Shown one piece after another: positions 33,962-42,638 of a stretch of DNA of 64,000 bases. Every line of letters begins with the position of its first letter. The stretch's first letter is position 1. The stretch is taken from positions 1 to 64,000 of the forward strand of contig CAVGIV010000002.1 of NCBI GenBank assembly GCA_963629395.1, written 5' to 3'. The notes under the pieces are model-generated. The model saw nothing but the letters and a program-made list of their open reading frames with translations. It was not told the origin of the DNA and ran no database searches. The DNA comes from CAG-791 sp963629395 (GTDB taxonomy: Bacteria; Bacillota; Clostridia; Lachnospirales; Lachnospiraceae). Both the position numbers and the translations under genes were made by a program.

Positions 33962-33983
33962 TCACTTTACCACAAGAAAGTGA
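33962..33983 (+). promoter_or_regulatory. Palindrome upstream of the amino acid binding-protein gene
   Basis: TCACTTT-N8-AAAGTGA, a perfect 7-bp inverted repeat about 45 bp before the binding-protein start, in the region where its promoter should lie. Could be an operator for an unknown repressor. No regulator gene lies nearby. Confidence 0.35.
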
Positions 33984-33993
33984 GCGATGCAAG

Positions 33994-34027
33994 AAAAACT
34001 CACGGCCCCGTTTAAGAGAACCGTGAG
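33994..34027 (-). terminator. Terminator of the DUF975 gene
   Basis: Minus-strand CTCACGG, 15-nt loop, CCGTGAG, then TTTTTCTT. It lies about 95 bp after the DUF975 stop and just before the palindrome at 33962-33983. Confidence 0.8.
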
Positions 34028-34119
34028 CAAACATTCCAAGGAAGTACTGGTTTTACAGCAATAGTTACCTCCATTTGTGGGGATGTCTGCGTTAGCAGGC
34101 ATGGTTTTCAGCGTTTCTC

Positions 34120-34851
34120 TTATACCGAGTCGCCGCCTTCCGCATGGCCGCCCAGATATGCATCCCGCATGGTCAGATACAGCTCTGCCGATGCACACTG
34201 ATAATACGGATGAACATAAAAGACGCCCAGGATCCCCAGCGTGCAGGCGCTCAGAAGGTTCCAGCCGATAAAGGACAGGTCAAACAAAAATGTATGCCAC
34301 TTGTTGCCGTTCATCATTTCCCTTGACAGCCGAAATGCTTCCTTCGAGGAAATATTCGGTTCCTCTGCCAGAATATACGGAACAAGCCGGTAGGAATAGG
34401 ATTTTACAATCCCCGGGATCACGAACAAAAGTGACCATAAAAAGGTGAACAGATCCCGCAAAAACATCGTCAGCACCACATTCAGAAAGCCCGGTCCAAA
34501 GCAATGGAAGATCTCCCCCAATGACGCAGAGGACCCTTCCGTATGGGCAACAACCTGGTACCGCCGGCACCCGGTCTCGATCGGATGAAATATGAAAAAC
34601 TGGAGCACGATCTGCACGCAGGATACGATAAGAACGGCAGAAATCAACAATCCTGCCAGCGGCACCAGCAGCATCGGAAGGTTCCCTTCATACCGGACGT
34701 TCGCAGACGGGGACGATGCAGCTCCGGCAGCGGCTGTGCTGACTCCTCCTCCGATGACGAACACCAGAATCAATGCCAGCAGCACCATTTTCCAATAGCT
34801 GACATGCATCAACGCCCTTCCCTTTTCCTTTACCTCACCAATTGTCCACAT
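34120..34851 (-). CDS. DUF975 family integral membrane protein
   Basis: 243 residues opening MWTIGEVKEKGRALM, then several hydrophobic segments and the conserved VKSYSYRLVPYILAEEPNI and AFRLSREMMNGNKW motifs of DUF975, a clostridial/streptococcal membrane family of unknown role. I choose the MWTIGE start because AAAGGA lies 7 nt upstream; earlier in-frame methionines lack this. It has its own terminator. The function is not known. Confidence 0.85.
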   Translation of the reverse strand: MWTIGEVKEKGRALMHVSYWKMVLLALILVFVIGGGVSTAAAGAASSPSANVRYEGNLPMLLVPLAGLLISAVLIVSCVQIVLQFFIFHPIETGCRRYQVVAHTEGSSASLGEIFHCFGPGFLNVVLTMFLRDLFTFLWSLLFVIPGIVKSYSYRLVPYILAEEPNISSKEAFRLSREMMNGNKWHTFLFDLSFIGWNLLSACTLGILGVFYVHPYYQCASAELYLTMRDAYLGGHAEGGDSV

Positions 34852-35033
34852 ATACATATCCTTTCTAAATCCCGCATTCATCCCGATTTCTTCCGAAATA
34901 CCGGAATGACCGGCCAATCCCTTTTGACCGCCGGTTAGTCTGCCAGAATTCATCAACTATTGTACCATGTAACGTAACATAAAAGAGCTCCGCAGACATC
35001 AACATCGCTGAAATCCCAGAGCCCTTCTTTCAT

Positions 35034-35105
35034 CGGAGTGACAAGGTTCGAACTTGCGGCCTCCACGTCCCTAACGTGGCGCGCTACCAGCTGCGCTACA
35101 CCCCG
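35034..35105 (-). tRNA. tRNA-Pro (anticodon AGG)
   Basis: 72 nt folding as a full cloverleaf on the minus strand: acceptor CGGGGTG/CACTCCG (one G-U), D stem GCGC/GCGC, anticodon stem CCACG/CGTGG with loop TTAGGGA giving anticodon AGG, T arm GCAAG-TTCGAAC-CTTGT. The CGGGG acceptor start fits proline. CCA is not encoded (the next bases are ATG). A34 would need deamination to inosine to read all CCN-family wobble bases it covers. Confidence 0.95.
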
Positions 35106-35178
35106 ATTCCACATATGCACGTCTCAACAGACGCAGTGACTATTATATGGAACTTATCTTTGAAATGCAAGCTTTTTC

Positions 35179-35751
35179 TCAATACAATTCTTTGGGACGT
35201 CCCTGACAGGGAAGTGACTCCTCCAGAAATATCTCAGTCCGCCGCAGTGCATGGTGCGTAACAATCAGATACAGAACCGAAACCGCCAGTGCCGCACTGA
35301 CATAGCCGATCGCATCCAGCCGCAAATCCAGAACGTCAAAATGCCGGCTGTCCACAAAAATCTTATGCACCTGATCCAGAAAGCTGACCACGCTGCAGAA
35401 CATAACCGCCCCGACAAGGCGCACGCCAACGCGGTTTAAAGACAAATGAGCGGATCCCCTTCTGGGCCACGGAGCCGTCAGGGCCGTCAGCGTTGCAAAC
35501 AGGCCGAGGAATCCGAATTCATAGATATGCGCCAGGCGTCTGGGGCTGTTCAGCTGCAGATACAGCCACAGACGATTGTGATAATGCTGCGGAAACGCAA
35601 ACGGAAACAGAAGGACCGCCCGTTCCTGTGTCGAAAGTGTCTGTCCCACCGACTGCTGTGTCAGATAAGAAACCAGCAGGAAAACGCCCGCCGTCAGGAC
35701 CAGAGATACGGCAAAGCAAAGAATGCGGATTCTCTCCCATTTACGGTTCAT
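35179..35751 (-). CDS. VanZ-like family membrane protein
   Basis: 190 residues with about four membrane helices. The VanZ-domain pattern is present: NSPRRLAHIYEFGFLGLF (R..AH..EF..LG) near 67-85 and a later DVLDLRLDAIGYVSAAL. VanZ-like proteins occur widely in Firmicutes; VanZ itself gives low-level teicoplanin resistance, but most members have no proven role, and resistance should not be assumed here. It lies alone between the tRNA and the SEC-C gene. Confidence 0.85.
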   Translation of the reverse strand: MNRKWERIRILCFAVSLVLTAGVFLLVSYLTQQSVGQTLSTQERAVLLFPFAFPQHYHNRLWLYLQLNSPRRLAHIYEFGFLGLFATLTALTAPWPRRGSAHLSLNRVGVRLVGAVMFCSVVSFLDQVHKIFVDSRHFDVLDLRLDAIGYVSAALAVSVLYLIVTHHALRRTEIFLEESLPCQGRPKELY

Positions 35752-35852
35752 ACGTATTTCCTCCTGTTCTTCTATAGCAATGAAGGAATTGTATACAATA
35801 TATTTTTCTGTGCGGTGTCCGGTTTATGGACAGTTTATGAACGTTTTTTTAC

Positions 35853-35882
35853 AAAAAAACACCCGGGAGAAGCTCCCAGGTG
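35853..35882 (-). terminator. Terminator after the SEC-C gene
   Basis: Minus-strand CACCTGGGAG-cttc-TCCCGGGTG followed by TTTTTTT; the GC-rich stem starts 14 nt after the stop codon of the SEC-C gene. Confidence 0.92.
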
Positions 35883-35895
35883 CTGAATGGTTCCA

Positions 35896-36402
35896 TCACT
35901 TATTTTTGCCGTGGCACTTTTTATACTTCTTGCCGGAACCGCAAGGGCAGGGATCATTCGGATAAACCTTATTCTCCTTTACCACCGTGCCGGACTTTTT
36001 CTGCTCGAGGTAGAGCTCCTTTTGCTTCTCCTCGGAGTAGATGGCATTCCATTCCGGAAGTCCGTACAGCCAATCCGCTTCCGCTGCCACCATGTTCTTA
36101 TACAGGCGCTCCTTGTCAAAGGCAAGGCTGACAACGGTGTCCTCTTCCATGGTATCGATGGGATTCGCAATCTTCAGAGAATCATTGATGCCATCCAGAA
36201 AGCCAGTCATATACTCCACAGAAATGCCGAACTTCTCAGCCAGCTCCTTTACTGTTCCCTTCACTTCCTCATCCGGGTTCTTGAGAAGCTCTGCATAGAT
36301 ATCCTTTTCCTTTGAAAAATAATCCGCCCAGAGTCTCTGGAGATCGCCCTGATTTGCCTTCTCATTATATGCCTTGTCGCGCCATTCCTTCAGCAATGCC
36401 AT
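35896..36402 (-). CDS. SEC-C metal-binding domain protein
   Basis: 168 residues, largely helical, with a C-terminal SEC-C zinc motif NDPCPCGSGKKYKKCHGK (CxCx8CH) as at the end of SecA. Free-standing SEC-C proteins are of unsettled function; some associate with SecA or ribosomes. The N-terminal 130 residues match no domain I recognise. Monocistronic, with a strong terminator right after it. Confidence 0.85.
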   Translation of the reverse strand: MALLKEWRDKAYNEKANQGDLQRLWADYFSKEKDIYAELLKNPDEEVKGTVKELAEKFGISVEYMTGFLDGINDSLKIANPIDTMEEDTVVSLAFDKERLYKNMVAAEADWLYGLPEWNAIYSEEKQKELYLEQKKSGTVVKENKVYPNDPCPCGSGKKYKKCHGKNK

Positions 36403-36430
36403 GAATAAACTTCCTCCAAAACTGTACCTG

Positions 36431-36512
36431 CTCCCATTCAGAGCGCATTTTCAAAGCTGCGTTCTCTGAACAGCTGCATAACAATGAATATCGTTGTAAC
36501 TATTTAGCCGTA
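36431..36512 (+). repeat. Possible dispersed 3'-end element, copy G (weak)
   Basis: ATTCAGAGCGCATTTTCAAA then GCTGC at the left and GTAACTATTTAGCC at the right resemble element ends, but both ends point the same way and the middle differs. It may be two partial copies. It lies just 3' of dapL. Confidence 0.3.
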
Positions 36513-36528
36513 CATACGGCACTCACGA

Positions 36529-37776
36529 TTATAACGCACGAATCCGCTCCATGGCAATTCTGGAATTCTCTACGGTTCCAAAGCTTGTCAGACGGAAGAA
36601 ATGCTCACCGGACGGGCCAAAGCCGGATCCGGGCGTTCCGATTACATTGGCGCGGTCCAGAAGATAATCAAAGAACTCCCAGCTTGTCATATCGCCCGGT
36701 GTTTTCAGCCAGATGTAAGGAGAGTTAACTCCGCCGTAGGCCGTATATCCCATGCCCTGCAGGCTCTCCTTGATGAACTTCGCATTCTGCATGTAACGGT
36801 CCACCATTGCCTTTACCTGTGCCTTGCCCTCTTCCGAATAGATCGCCTCTCCGGCTCTTTGCACAATGTAGGGAGCTCCGTTGTATTTCGTGCCGTGACG
36901 CCGCGCCCACAGGCTGTAAAGCGCAGTTCCTTTACCGTCCTTAAGGTCCTTCGGAATGACGGTTGCACCAAGTCGAAGTCCTGTAAAGCCTGCATTCTTG
37001 GAGAAGGAACGGATTTCGATCGCGCAGGTACGTGCGCCTTCGCACTCATAAATACTGTGCGGAACATCTTCCTCCGTGATGTAGGCCTCATAAGCGGAAT
37101 CAAAGATAATGACTGCGCCGTTTTCGTTGGCATAATCCACCCACTTCTGAAGCTGCTGCTTATTCAGTGCCGTTCCCGTCGGATTGTTCGGCGAGCAGAT
37201 GTAGATCAGATCCGGTTTCCGGTCTCCGGAGGCCTGCCCGGTCAGTCCGGTTCCCGGAAGATCCGGCGAAAAGCCGTTTTCCTCCGTGCAGGGCATATAA
37301 ATAACATTGCTCCAGCGGCCGGATTCTGCATCGTATTCGCCCGTGCGACCTGCCATAACATTGCTGTCCACATATACCGGATAGACCGGATCGCAGACGG
37401 CAATCACATTGTCCTTTTCAAAAATCTCCTGAATGTTGGCAGAATCGGACTTGGCACCATCCGATACAAAGATCTCATCATCTGCAATGTCGCAGCCACG
37501 CGAACGGTAGTCGTTTTCCGCAATGGCTGCACGCAGGAAATCATAGCCAAGGTCCGGTGCATATCCGCGGAAGGTAGCTCCGTTTGCCTGCTCGTCAACC
37601 GCCTTGTGCATTGCCGCAATCACAGCCTCCGGGAGCGGCTGCGTCACATCGCCGATTCCCATACGGATCAGCTGCGCATCCGGGTGCCCGGACTGGTAGG
37701 CCTTGGTCTTTTTGGCCACGGTGCTGAACAGATAACTGCCCGGTAATTTAAGATGATCGCTGTTTGCCTGGAACAT
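36529..37776 (-). CDS. dapL: LL-diaminopimelate aminotransferase
   Basis: 415-residue class I/II PLP aminotransferase converting tetrahydrodipicolinate to LL-diaminopimelate in one step, for lysine and peptidoglycan. Features: MGIGDVTQPLPEAV near the N-terminus, FRGYAPDLGYDFLR, CSPNNPTGTALNK and the PLP lysine in RSFSKNAGFTGLRLG. These match DapL and not aspartate aminotransferase. The start MFQANSDH has GGAGGA 7 nt upstream; two earlier in-frame ATGs overlap that site. DapF, the next enzyme, is encoded just upstream. Confidence 0.95.
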   Translation of the reverse strand: MFQANSDHLKLPGSYLFSTVAKKTKAYQSGHPDAQLIRMGIGDVTQPLPEAVIAAMHKAVDEQANGATFRGYAPDLGYDFLRAAIAENDYRSRGCDIADDEIFVSDGAKSDSANIQEIFEKDNVIAVCDPVYPVYVDSNVMAGRTGEYDAESGRWSNVIYMPCTEENGFSPDLPGTGLTGQASGDRKPDLIYICSPNNPTGTALNKQQLQKWVDYANENGAVIIFDSAYEAYITEEDVPHSIYECEGARTCAIEIRSFSKNAGFTGLRLGATVIPKDLKDGKGTALYSLWARRHGTKYNGAPYIVQRAGEAIYSEEGKAQVKAMVDRYMQNAKFIKESLQGMGYTAYGGVNSPYIWLKTPGDMTSWEFFDYLLDRANVIGTPGSGFGPSGEHFFRLTSFGTVENSRIAMERIRAL

Positions 37777-37820
37777 GTTCATTCCTCCCTTAATCATAGT
37801 CGTGATACCACTTAAGAATG

Positions 37821-37890
37821 CAACTATTCAGAGCCCATTCGCAAAATCGCGCTGCCACGCAGCTTGTCTTTTGCTCATGTGGCATTCTCG
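37821..37890 (+). repeat. Dispersed 3'-end element, copy D
   Basis: CAACTATTCAGAGCCCATTC then GCAAAATCG, the hairpin GCTGC-cac-GCAGC and TTTTGCTCATGTGGCATTCTC: almost identical to copy C for its first 70 bp. The loop of the small hairpin differs from copy C (cac against ttc) while the stem is kept. To the right it runs into the long palindrome at 37896-38058. Confidence 0.75.
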
Positions 37891-37895
37891 CCAAC

Positions 37896-38058
37896 TAGTA
37901 CATCGTTTGCAAAATAACTGGCCTAATAACGCAGAACTTTTTTCTGAGGGTGCGTGTCAAAAAACGTAGGCGTAGCGGGCTACGCTGAGGATTTTTGACA
38001 CGTGCAATCAGGAAAAAGGGCAAGTTAGTTGGCTAGTTATTTAAAAATCGATGTACTA
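37896..38058 (+). repeat. Long imperfect palindrome overlapping the 3' end of dapF
   Basis: The outer arms TAGTACATCG (37896-37905) and CGATGTACTA (38049-38058) are exact inverted repeats, as are CGTGTCAAAAA (37953-37963) and TTTTTGACACG (37992-38002), and GCGTAGC/GCTACGC around the centre at 37977. The stretches between also match imperfectly (AAAATAACTGGCC against GGCTAGTTATTT). The right arm contains the last codons and stop of dapF, so the left arm is an inverted partial copy of the dapF end. It may act as terminator or cruciform. Confidence 0.75.
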
Positions 38059-38983
38059 AAACCGTTCCGTCAAATACTGTTTTGGCAGGTCCTGTCATAT
38101 ATATATCATCGGACTCTTCATCCCACGCAATGTGAAGCGTCCCCCCAAGGAGCCGCACATCCAGTTCCCGGTCCGTCTTGCCGCCCAGTGCGCAGGCCAC
38201 TGCCGTTGCACAGCATCCCGTGCCGCAGGCCAGCGTTTCTCCGCTTCCGCGTTCCCATACGCGCATGTTCACGTGCTGCCGGTCTACCACCTGCACAAAT
38301 TCTGTGTTCGTTCTCTCCGGAAAGTACGGATGGTGCTCAAAGGCAGGTCCGATGCCCTCAATGTCCAGATTCCGCAAATCTCCGTCCGGGATCTCCTGCC
38401 CGTTTTCATCCACCCGGCCGCAGGCCTTGAGAAGATCCGCCTCCCCTTCGCCCAGGAATACTACAGCATGCGGATTTCCCATGGAGACACAGGTCATGTG
38501 CCATAAACGCCCGGCTGCCTCAATGGGCTCTGCAACAACGGTCGCCTTTTTGTCCTGCACATCCGGCAGACGCACCGGAATCAACGCCGGTTCCAGCACC
38601 GGCTTTCCCATATTCACCCGGGCCGCGATCGCCTTACCGTCCCGGCAGGTGAGCTCGAGCTTTTTCACACTGCCAAAGCTTTCCACCGTAAACTCGCTGC
38701 GTCCGCCCGTCATTCCGTGATCATAGACGTACTTACCGACACACCGAATTCCGTTTCCGCACATTTTCCCGCGGGATCCGTCCTTGTTGTACATCTCCAT
38801 TTCAAAATCCGCAAGTGCAGAAGGATTGATAAAGATGACTCCGTCACCGCCGATACCGAAATGCTCCCTTGAAAGCTCCCGGACAATTCGCGGCTTTTCA
38901 TCTTCCGGAAGGTGCTGCGTAAATCCGTTGATATAGATGTAATCATTTCCGCAGCCTTCCATTTTGGTAAATTGCAGAAGCAT
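38033..38983 (-). CDS. dapF: Diaminopimelate epimerase
   Basis: 316 residues. The two catalytic cysteines lie in MCGNGIRC (C75) and ETLACGTGCCA in the C-terminal half; GFTQ-type and NKDGS motifs also fit. It converts LL- to meso-diaminopimelate for peptidoglycan and lysine. The start at MLLQFTKMEG has GGAGG 9 nt upstream and lies 1 nt after the nadE stop; a long in-frame extension upstream is antisense-like noise within nadE. Its final codons lie within a long palindrome. Confidence 0.95.
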   Translation of the reverse strand: MLLQFTKMEGCGNDYIYINGFTQHLPEDEKPRIVRELSREHFGIGGDGVIFINPSALADFEMEMYNKDGSRGKMCGNGIRCVGKYVYDHGMTGGRSEFTVESFGSVKKLELTCRDGKAIAARVNMGKPVLEPALIPVRLPDVQDKKATVVAEPIEAAGRLWHMTCVSMGNPHAVVFLGEGEADLLKACGRVDENGQEIPDGDLRNLDIEGIGPAFEHHPYFPERTNTEFVQVVDRQHVNMRVWERGSGETLACGTGCCATAVACALGGKTDRELDVRLLGGTLHIAWDEESDDIYMTGPAKTVFDGTVLVHRFLNN

Positions 38984-38984
38984 T

Positions 38985-40916
38985 TTATAAGTCCTCCAGA
39001 TCCTTGCTCCAAAGAGCAGCGCTTGCGTCACTGGGCATCCGCAGATCCCCCCTGGGAGATACCGCAACCGATCCCACCTTCGGCCCGTCCGGCAGGCAGG
39101 AGCGTTTAAACTGCTGGGCAAAAAAACGCCGCATAAAGGTCCGCTCCCAGCCAAGAATGGTCTCACGGTCATAGACGCCTTCAAACGACTGCAGTGCCAG
39201 GCGATATATTTTCCGCGGACAATACCCGCAGCGGAGCATGTAATACAGAAAATAATCGTGCAGCTCGTACGGGCCGACGAGGTCTTCTGTCTTCTGCGAA
39301 ATGGTCCCGTTCTCTGTCGGCGGCAGCAGCTCCGGACTGACCGGCGTGTCCAGAACATCCATCAGGCATGCGTGGAGCTGCGGCTCTTTTTCCTGCGCGG
39401 TATCAGCATAGTAACGGACCAGGTGTGACACCAGCGTCTTAGGGATACCGGCATTCATGCCGTACATGGACATGTGGTCCCCGTTGTAGGTCGCCCATCC
39501 AAGTGCCAGCTCAGAAAGATCTCCCGTTCCGATCACAAGGCCGCCCCTTTGATTGGCAAGATCCATGAGAACCTGCGTCCGCTCCCTGGCCTGTCCGTTT
39601 TCATAGGTTACATCGTGCACAGACGGGTCCTGATCAATGTCACGGAAATGTTGCGCCACTGCATCGCCAATTCGAACCTCCTTCAAGGAAGCCCCAAGCG
39701 CACCCGCCAGAGTTACGGCATTCCGATAGGTTCTGTCCGTGGTCCCATAGCACGGCATGGTTACTGCCAGGATGTTCTCTCTGGGAATTCCGACAAGATC
39801 AAAGGCTCTGGCGGTTGATAAAAGCGCAAGCGTAGAATCCAGTCCTCCGGAAACACCGATCACAGCCGTCTTGCAGCCAATGTGCCGCAGGCGCTTTGCC
39901 AGGCCCCTTGCCTGAATGCCCAGAATCTCCTCGCACCGTTTTTCTCTTCCCGCCGTATCCTGCGGCACGAACGGATGCGCATCAAATACTCGCTCCAGCG
40001 TCGTTTCCGCCTGCTCCATATGCACCGGAATATGGCAGTAATCATCGTCACCGGGAACAAACGTCGTCATTCGGCGCCGTTCATAATTCATCCGCTGCAC
40101 ATCAAAATCCGCATAGCACAGCTTCACCTGACCATACTCGTTGTCAAAAATGCCGCGCTGCGCCAGAAGCGTTCCATTCTCCAGCATCATAATGCGTCCG
40201 CCGAATACAATGTCCTGCGTCGATTCGCCGTCTCCGGCACTGACATATATATAGTCTGAAAGCGTTCTTGCGGAAATGGATGAAAAGAGCTGCTGTCTGT
40301 AGGCATCCTTTCCGACGGTTTCATTGGAGGCCGAAAGATTGACAATCAGATTGGCTCCCGCCTGTGCATGGGAAATATGCGGCGGATTTACCACCCAGGC
40401 ATCTTCGCAGATTTCGCATGCAATCGAAAGCCCGTGCACCGCATCCACGTCCAGCAGGATATGGCTGCCAAAGGGAATCTTCTCCCCATAATACTCAATC
40501 AGCTCCGCCTTCTCCGGCCCGGGCGTGAACTGCCGCGGCTCATAGAATTCCGCATAATTCGGAAGGAAGCGCTTCGGAATAAATGCCAGGAGATGACCAC
40601 CTTGCAGCACGGCCGCCGTATTATACAGCTTGCCGCGATACTGCAGAGGAAACCCTACGAAAACAAGTGCATCCTCTCCCGCCGTTGCCCTTCGAATTTC
40701 CCCCAGGGCTTCTTCTGCTCCTGCGAGCAGCATATCCTGCAAAAACAGATCATTCCCCGTATAACCAGTAATGGCAAGCTCCGGGAAGACGATTATTTTC
40801 GCCCCATGTGAGCTTGCCTCTTTCATACTCCGAATGATACTCGCAGAATTATACCCGGTGTCTCCCACCGACACAGACGGCACAACAGCCGCCGTCTTGA
40901 TAAATCCGTCTCTCAT
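38985..40916 (-). CDS. nadE: NAD+ synthase, glutamine-dependent
   Basis: 643 residues in two domains. Residues 1-about 300 are a nitrilase-type glutaminase with catalytic triad E46 (FPELAITGY), K115 (FIPKRFLPNY) and C170 (EICEDAW). The C-terminal synthetase domain has the PP-loop VSGGLDSTLAL and HMSMYGMNAGIPKTL. It amidates deamido-NAD using glutamine ammonia, the last step of NAD synthesis. It sits between a COG2426 gene and dapF with gaps of 10 and 1 bp, so all three are co-transcribed. Confidence 0.95.
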   Translation of the reverse strand: MRDGFIKTAAVVPSVSVGDTGYNSASIIRSMKEASSHGAKIIVFPELAITGYTGNDLFLQDMLLAGAEEALGEIRRATAGEDALVFVGFPLQYRGKLYNTAAVLQGGHLLAFIPKRFLPNYAEFYEPRQFTPGPEKAELIEYYGEKIPFGSHILLDVDAVHGLSIACEICEDAWVVNPPHISHAQAGANLIVNLSASNETVGKDAYRQQLFSSISARTLSDYIYVSAGDGESTQDIVFGGRIMMLENGTLLAQRGIFDNEYGQVKLCYADFDVQRMNYERRRMTTFVPGDDDYCHIPVHMEQAETTLERVFDAHPFVPQDTAGREKRCEEILGIQARGLAKRLRHIGCKTAVIGVSGGLDSTLALLSTARAFDLVGIPRENILAVTMPCYGTTDRTYRNAVTLAGALGASLKEVRIGDAVAQHFRDIDQDPSVHDVTYENGQARERTQVLMDLANQRGGLVIGTGDLSELALGWATYNGDHMSMYGMNAGIPKTLVSHLVRYYADTAQEKEPQLHACLMDVLDTPVSPELLPPTENGTISQKTEDLVGPYELHDYFLYYMLRCGYCPRKIYRLALQSFEGVYDRETILGWERTFMRRFFAQQFKRSCLPDGPKVGSVAVSPRGDLRMPSDASAALWSKDLEDL

Positions 40917-40926
40917 AGGAGCTCTC

Positions 40927-41421
40927 CTAGCCGACCACAGTCGTTACACCCGAAGCAACCGCAAAGCTAAGCACACCCATGATGACTCCGGCCAGGGCAA
41001 CACCGCCCAGAACCGCCATTACGCTCTTCTTAAAATCCATGTCCAGGAAGGACGCTGCCAGCGTTCCCGTCCAGGCTCCGGTTCCCGGAAGCGGAATTCC
41101 GACAAAGAGCATCAGTGCCCAGTAAAGTCCCTTCCCTGCTGTCTGTTTGAGCTTCTCACCGCCCTTGTGTCCCTTCTCCAGGCACCAGGTAAAGAAACCG
41201 CCGATGACGGGCTTGTCCGCCCCCCATTCCAGCACACGCCGGGCAAAAAAGAAGATAAACGGAACCGGCAGCATATTGCCAACGGCAATCAGAATATAAG
41301 CAAGGAGCATATTAAATGAAGGATCTGCTACGTGAAATGCCTGCGCAATGGGGATCGCGCCGCGCAGCTCCACAATGGGGACCATTGCTATAAAAAAGCA
41401 GTAGAAGTATTGATTCAGCAT
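40927..41421 (-). CDS. COG2426 small integral membrane protein
   Basis: 164 residues with four to five hydrophobic segments. It shows IVELRGAIPIAQAF, a glycine-rich LFVGIPLPGTGAWTGTLAA and a Gly/Ala-rich end, the pattern of PF06695, often called putative small multidrug export protein; transport activity is not generally shown, so the drug-export label is weak. It lies in an operon with hisC upstream and nadE downstream. Confidence 0.85.
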   Translation of the reverse strand: MLNQYFYCFFIAMVPIVELRGAIPIAQAFHVADPSFNMLLAYILIAVGNMLPVPFIFFFARRVLEWGADKPVIGGFFTWCLEKGHKGGEKLKQTAGKGLYWALMLFVGIPLPGTGAWTGTLAASFLDMDFKKSVMAVLGGVALAGVIMGVLSFAVASGVTTVVG

Positions 41422-41500
41422 TTTGATTTTCCTTCCTCTCTTCGCACTGTCTCTGGGACATACGCGCGTTATCTTCAGATACCAGATATTCGTGTTCCGC

Positions 41501-42589
41501 TTAGGCCAGAATTTCCTCCAGCGCCTTTACCACAGCCTTCATCTGCTCATCGGTTCCAATGGTAATGCGCAGATAATCATCAATTCGCGGCTTGTTCCAG
41601 TGACGCACGAAGATATCCCTCTGCCGAAGCGCGTCGAACAGCTCCTGCCCGCTGTGCCCGGGGTGACGGGCGAATACAAAATTCGCCTTTGACTCCGGAT
41701 AAACAAAACCAAGCCGTGTCAGCTCCTTTTCAAACCACGTTCGCGTTTCCACGATCTGTGATGTCAGCCGGTTAAAATAGGTCTCATCCTCCACGGCCGC
41801 CGTTCCCATACGTATGGTCTGCAGGTTCATCGTGTAGGAATTAAAGGAAAACTTCACGTCCTTCAGATATCCGATCAGCGCCTCATTTCCAATGGCAAAG
41901 CCAATTCGCGCACCGGCCATGGCTCTCGACTTGGAAAAGGTCTGCACCACCAGCAGATTCTCATACCGTTCCAGAAGCGGGACAGCAGACACCGCGCCAA
42001 AATCCACATATGCCTCATCCACGATTACGACCTTATCCGGATTAGCTGCTACAACGCGCTCAATGTCTGTGAGCGGCAGCTCTCTTCCGGTCGGGGCATT
42101 CGGATTCGGGAAAATAATGCCTCCTCCCGGAGTCCCATCTCCCTTCCATTTGGAAGAGCCCGGGATATAGTCCTCCGGACAGATTGTGAAATCCTCCTGC
42201 AGCGGCACCTGGGTGTAAGGAATCCGGTACAGCTCCGCCCATACGTCATAAAAGGAATAGGTAATATCCGGGAACAAAAGACGTTTCCCGGATGTAAAGA
42301 ATGTCAGAAACGCCATTGCCAGCACATCATCCGATCCGACACCGACGAAAATCTGCTCCGGACGCACCCGGTAACGCTCAGCCAGCGCCTGCACCAGCAT
42401 AGATGCATCCATATCCGGATACAGACGCATCCTCTCATAGTCATCCGCCAGAGTCCTTGCAGCCTCCGCAACTCCCGGAGCCGGCGGATACGGGCATTCA
42501 TTGGTGTTCAGTTTAATCACGTTCGGGTTCTGCGGCTGTTCTCCTGCAACATAAGGCTCTACACGCCGCACATTTTCCTGCCAATTCAT
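41501..42589 (-). CDS. hisC: Histidinol-phosphate aminotransferase
   Basis: 362-residue fold-type I PLP enzyme: KLNTNECPYPPAPGV at the N-terminus, GVGSDDVLA, FPNPNAPTGRELPL and the PLP lysine in SKSRAMAGARIGF. It transaminates imidazole acetol phosphate in histidine synthesis and often serves aromatic amino acids too. No other his genes are near; it follows an amino acid ABC operon by 49 bp, so expression with the transporter is likely. Start has AAGGAAAAAAT before it. Confidence 0.9.
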   Translation of the reverse strand: MNWQENVRRVEPYVAGEQPQNPNVIKLNTNECPYPPAPGVAEAARTLADDYERMRLYPDMDASMLVQALAERYRVRPEQIFVGVGSDDVLAMAFLTFFTSGKRLLFPDITYSFYDVWAELYRIPYTQVPLQEDFTICPEDYIPGSSKWKGDGTPGGGIIFPNPNAPTGRELPLTDIERVVAANPDKVVIVDEAYVDFGAVSAVPLLERYENLLVVQTFSKSRAMAGARIGFAIGNEALIGYLKDVKFSFNSYTMNLQTIRMGTAAVEDETYFNRLTSQIVETRTWFEKELTRLGFVYPESKANFVFARHPGHSGQELFDALRQRDIFVRHWNKPRIDDYLRITIGTDEQMKAVVKALEEILA

Positions 42590-42638
42590 ATTTTTTCCTT
42601 CTGCCGCAGAATAATCTGCTGCGTTACATGCCATATCT

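Noticed and set aside
35179..35751. Calling the VanZ-like gene a teicoplanin resistance gene
   Set aside because: Only the broad VanZ-like fold is visible and no van cluster is present; most members have no link to resistance.
38984..39358. 125-residue N-terminal extension of dapF
   Set aside because: It runs within nadE in another frame, is Arg/Cys/Ser-rich, and the DapF family begins at the methionine with the GGAGG site.
40927..41421. Multidrug efflux pump
   Set aside because: The PF06695 name is historic; the sequence shows only a small membrane protein and gives no evidence of drug export.
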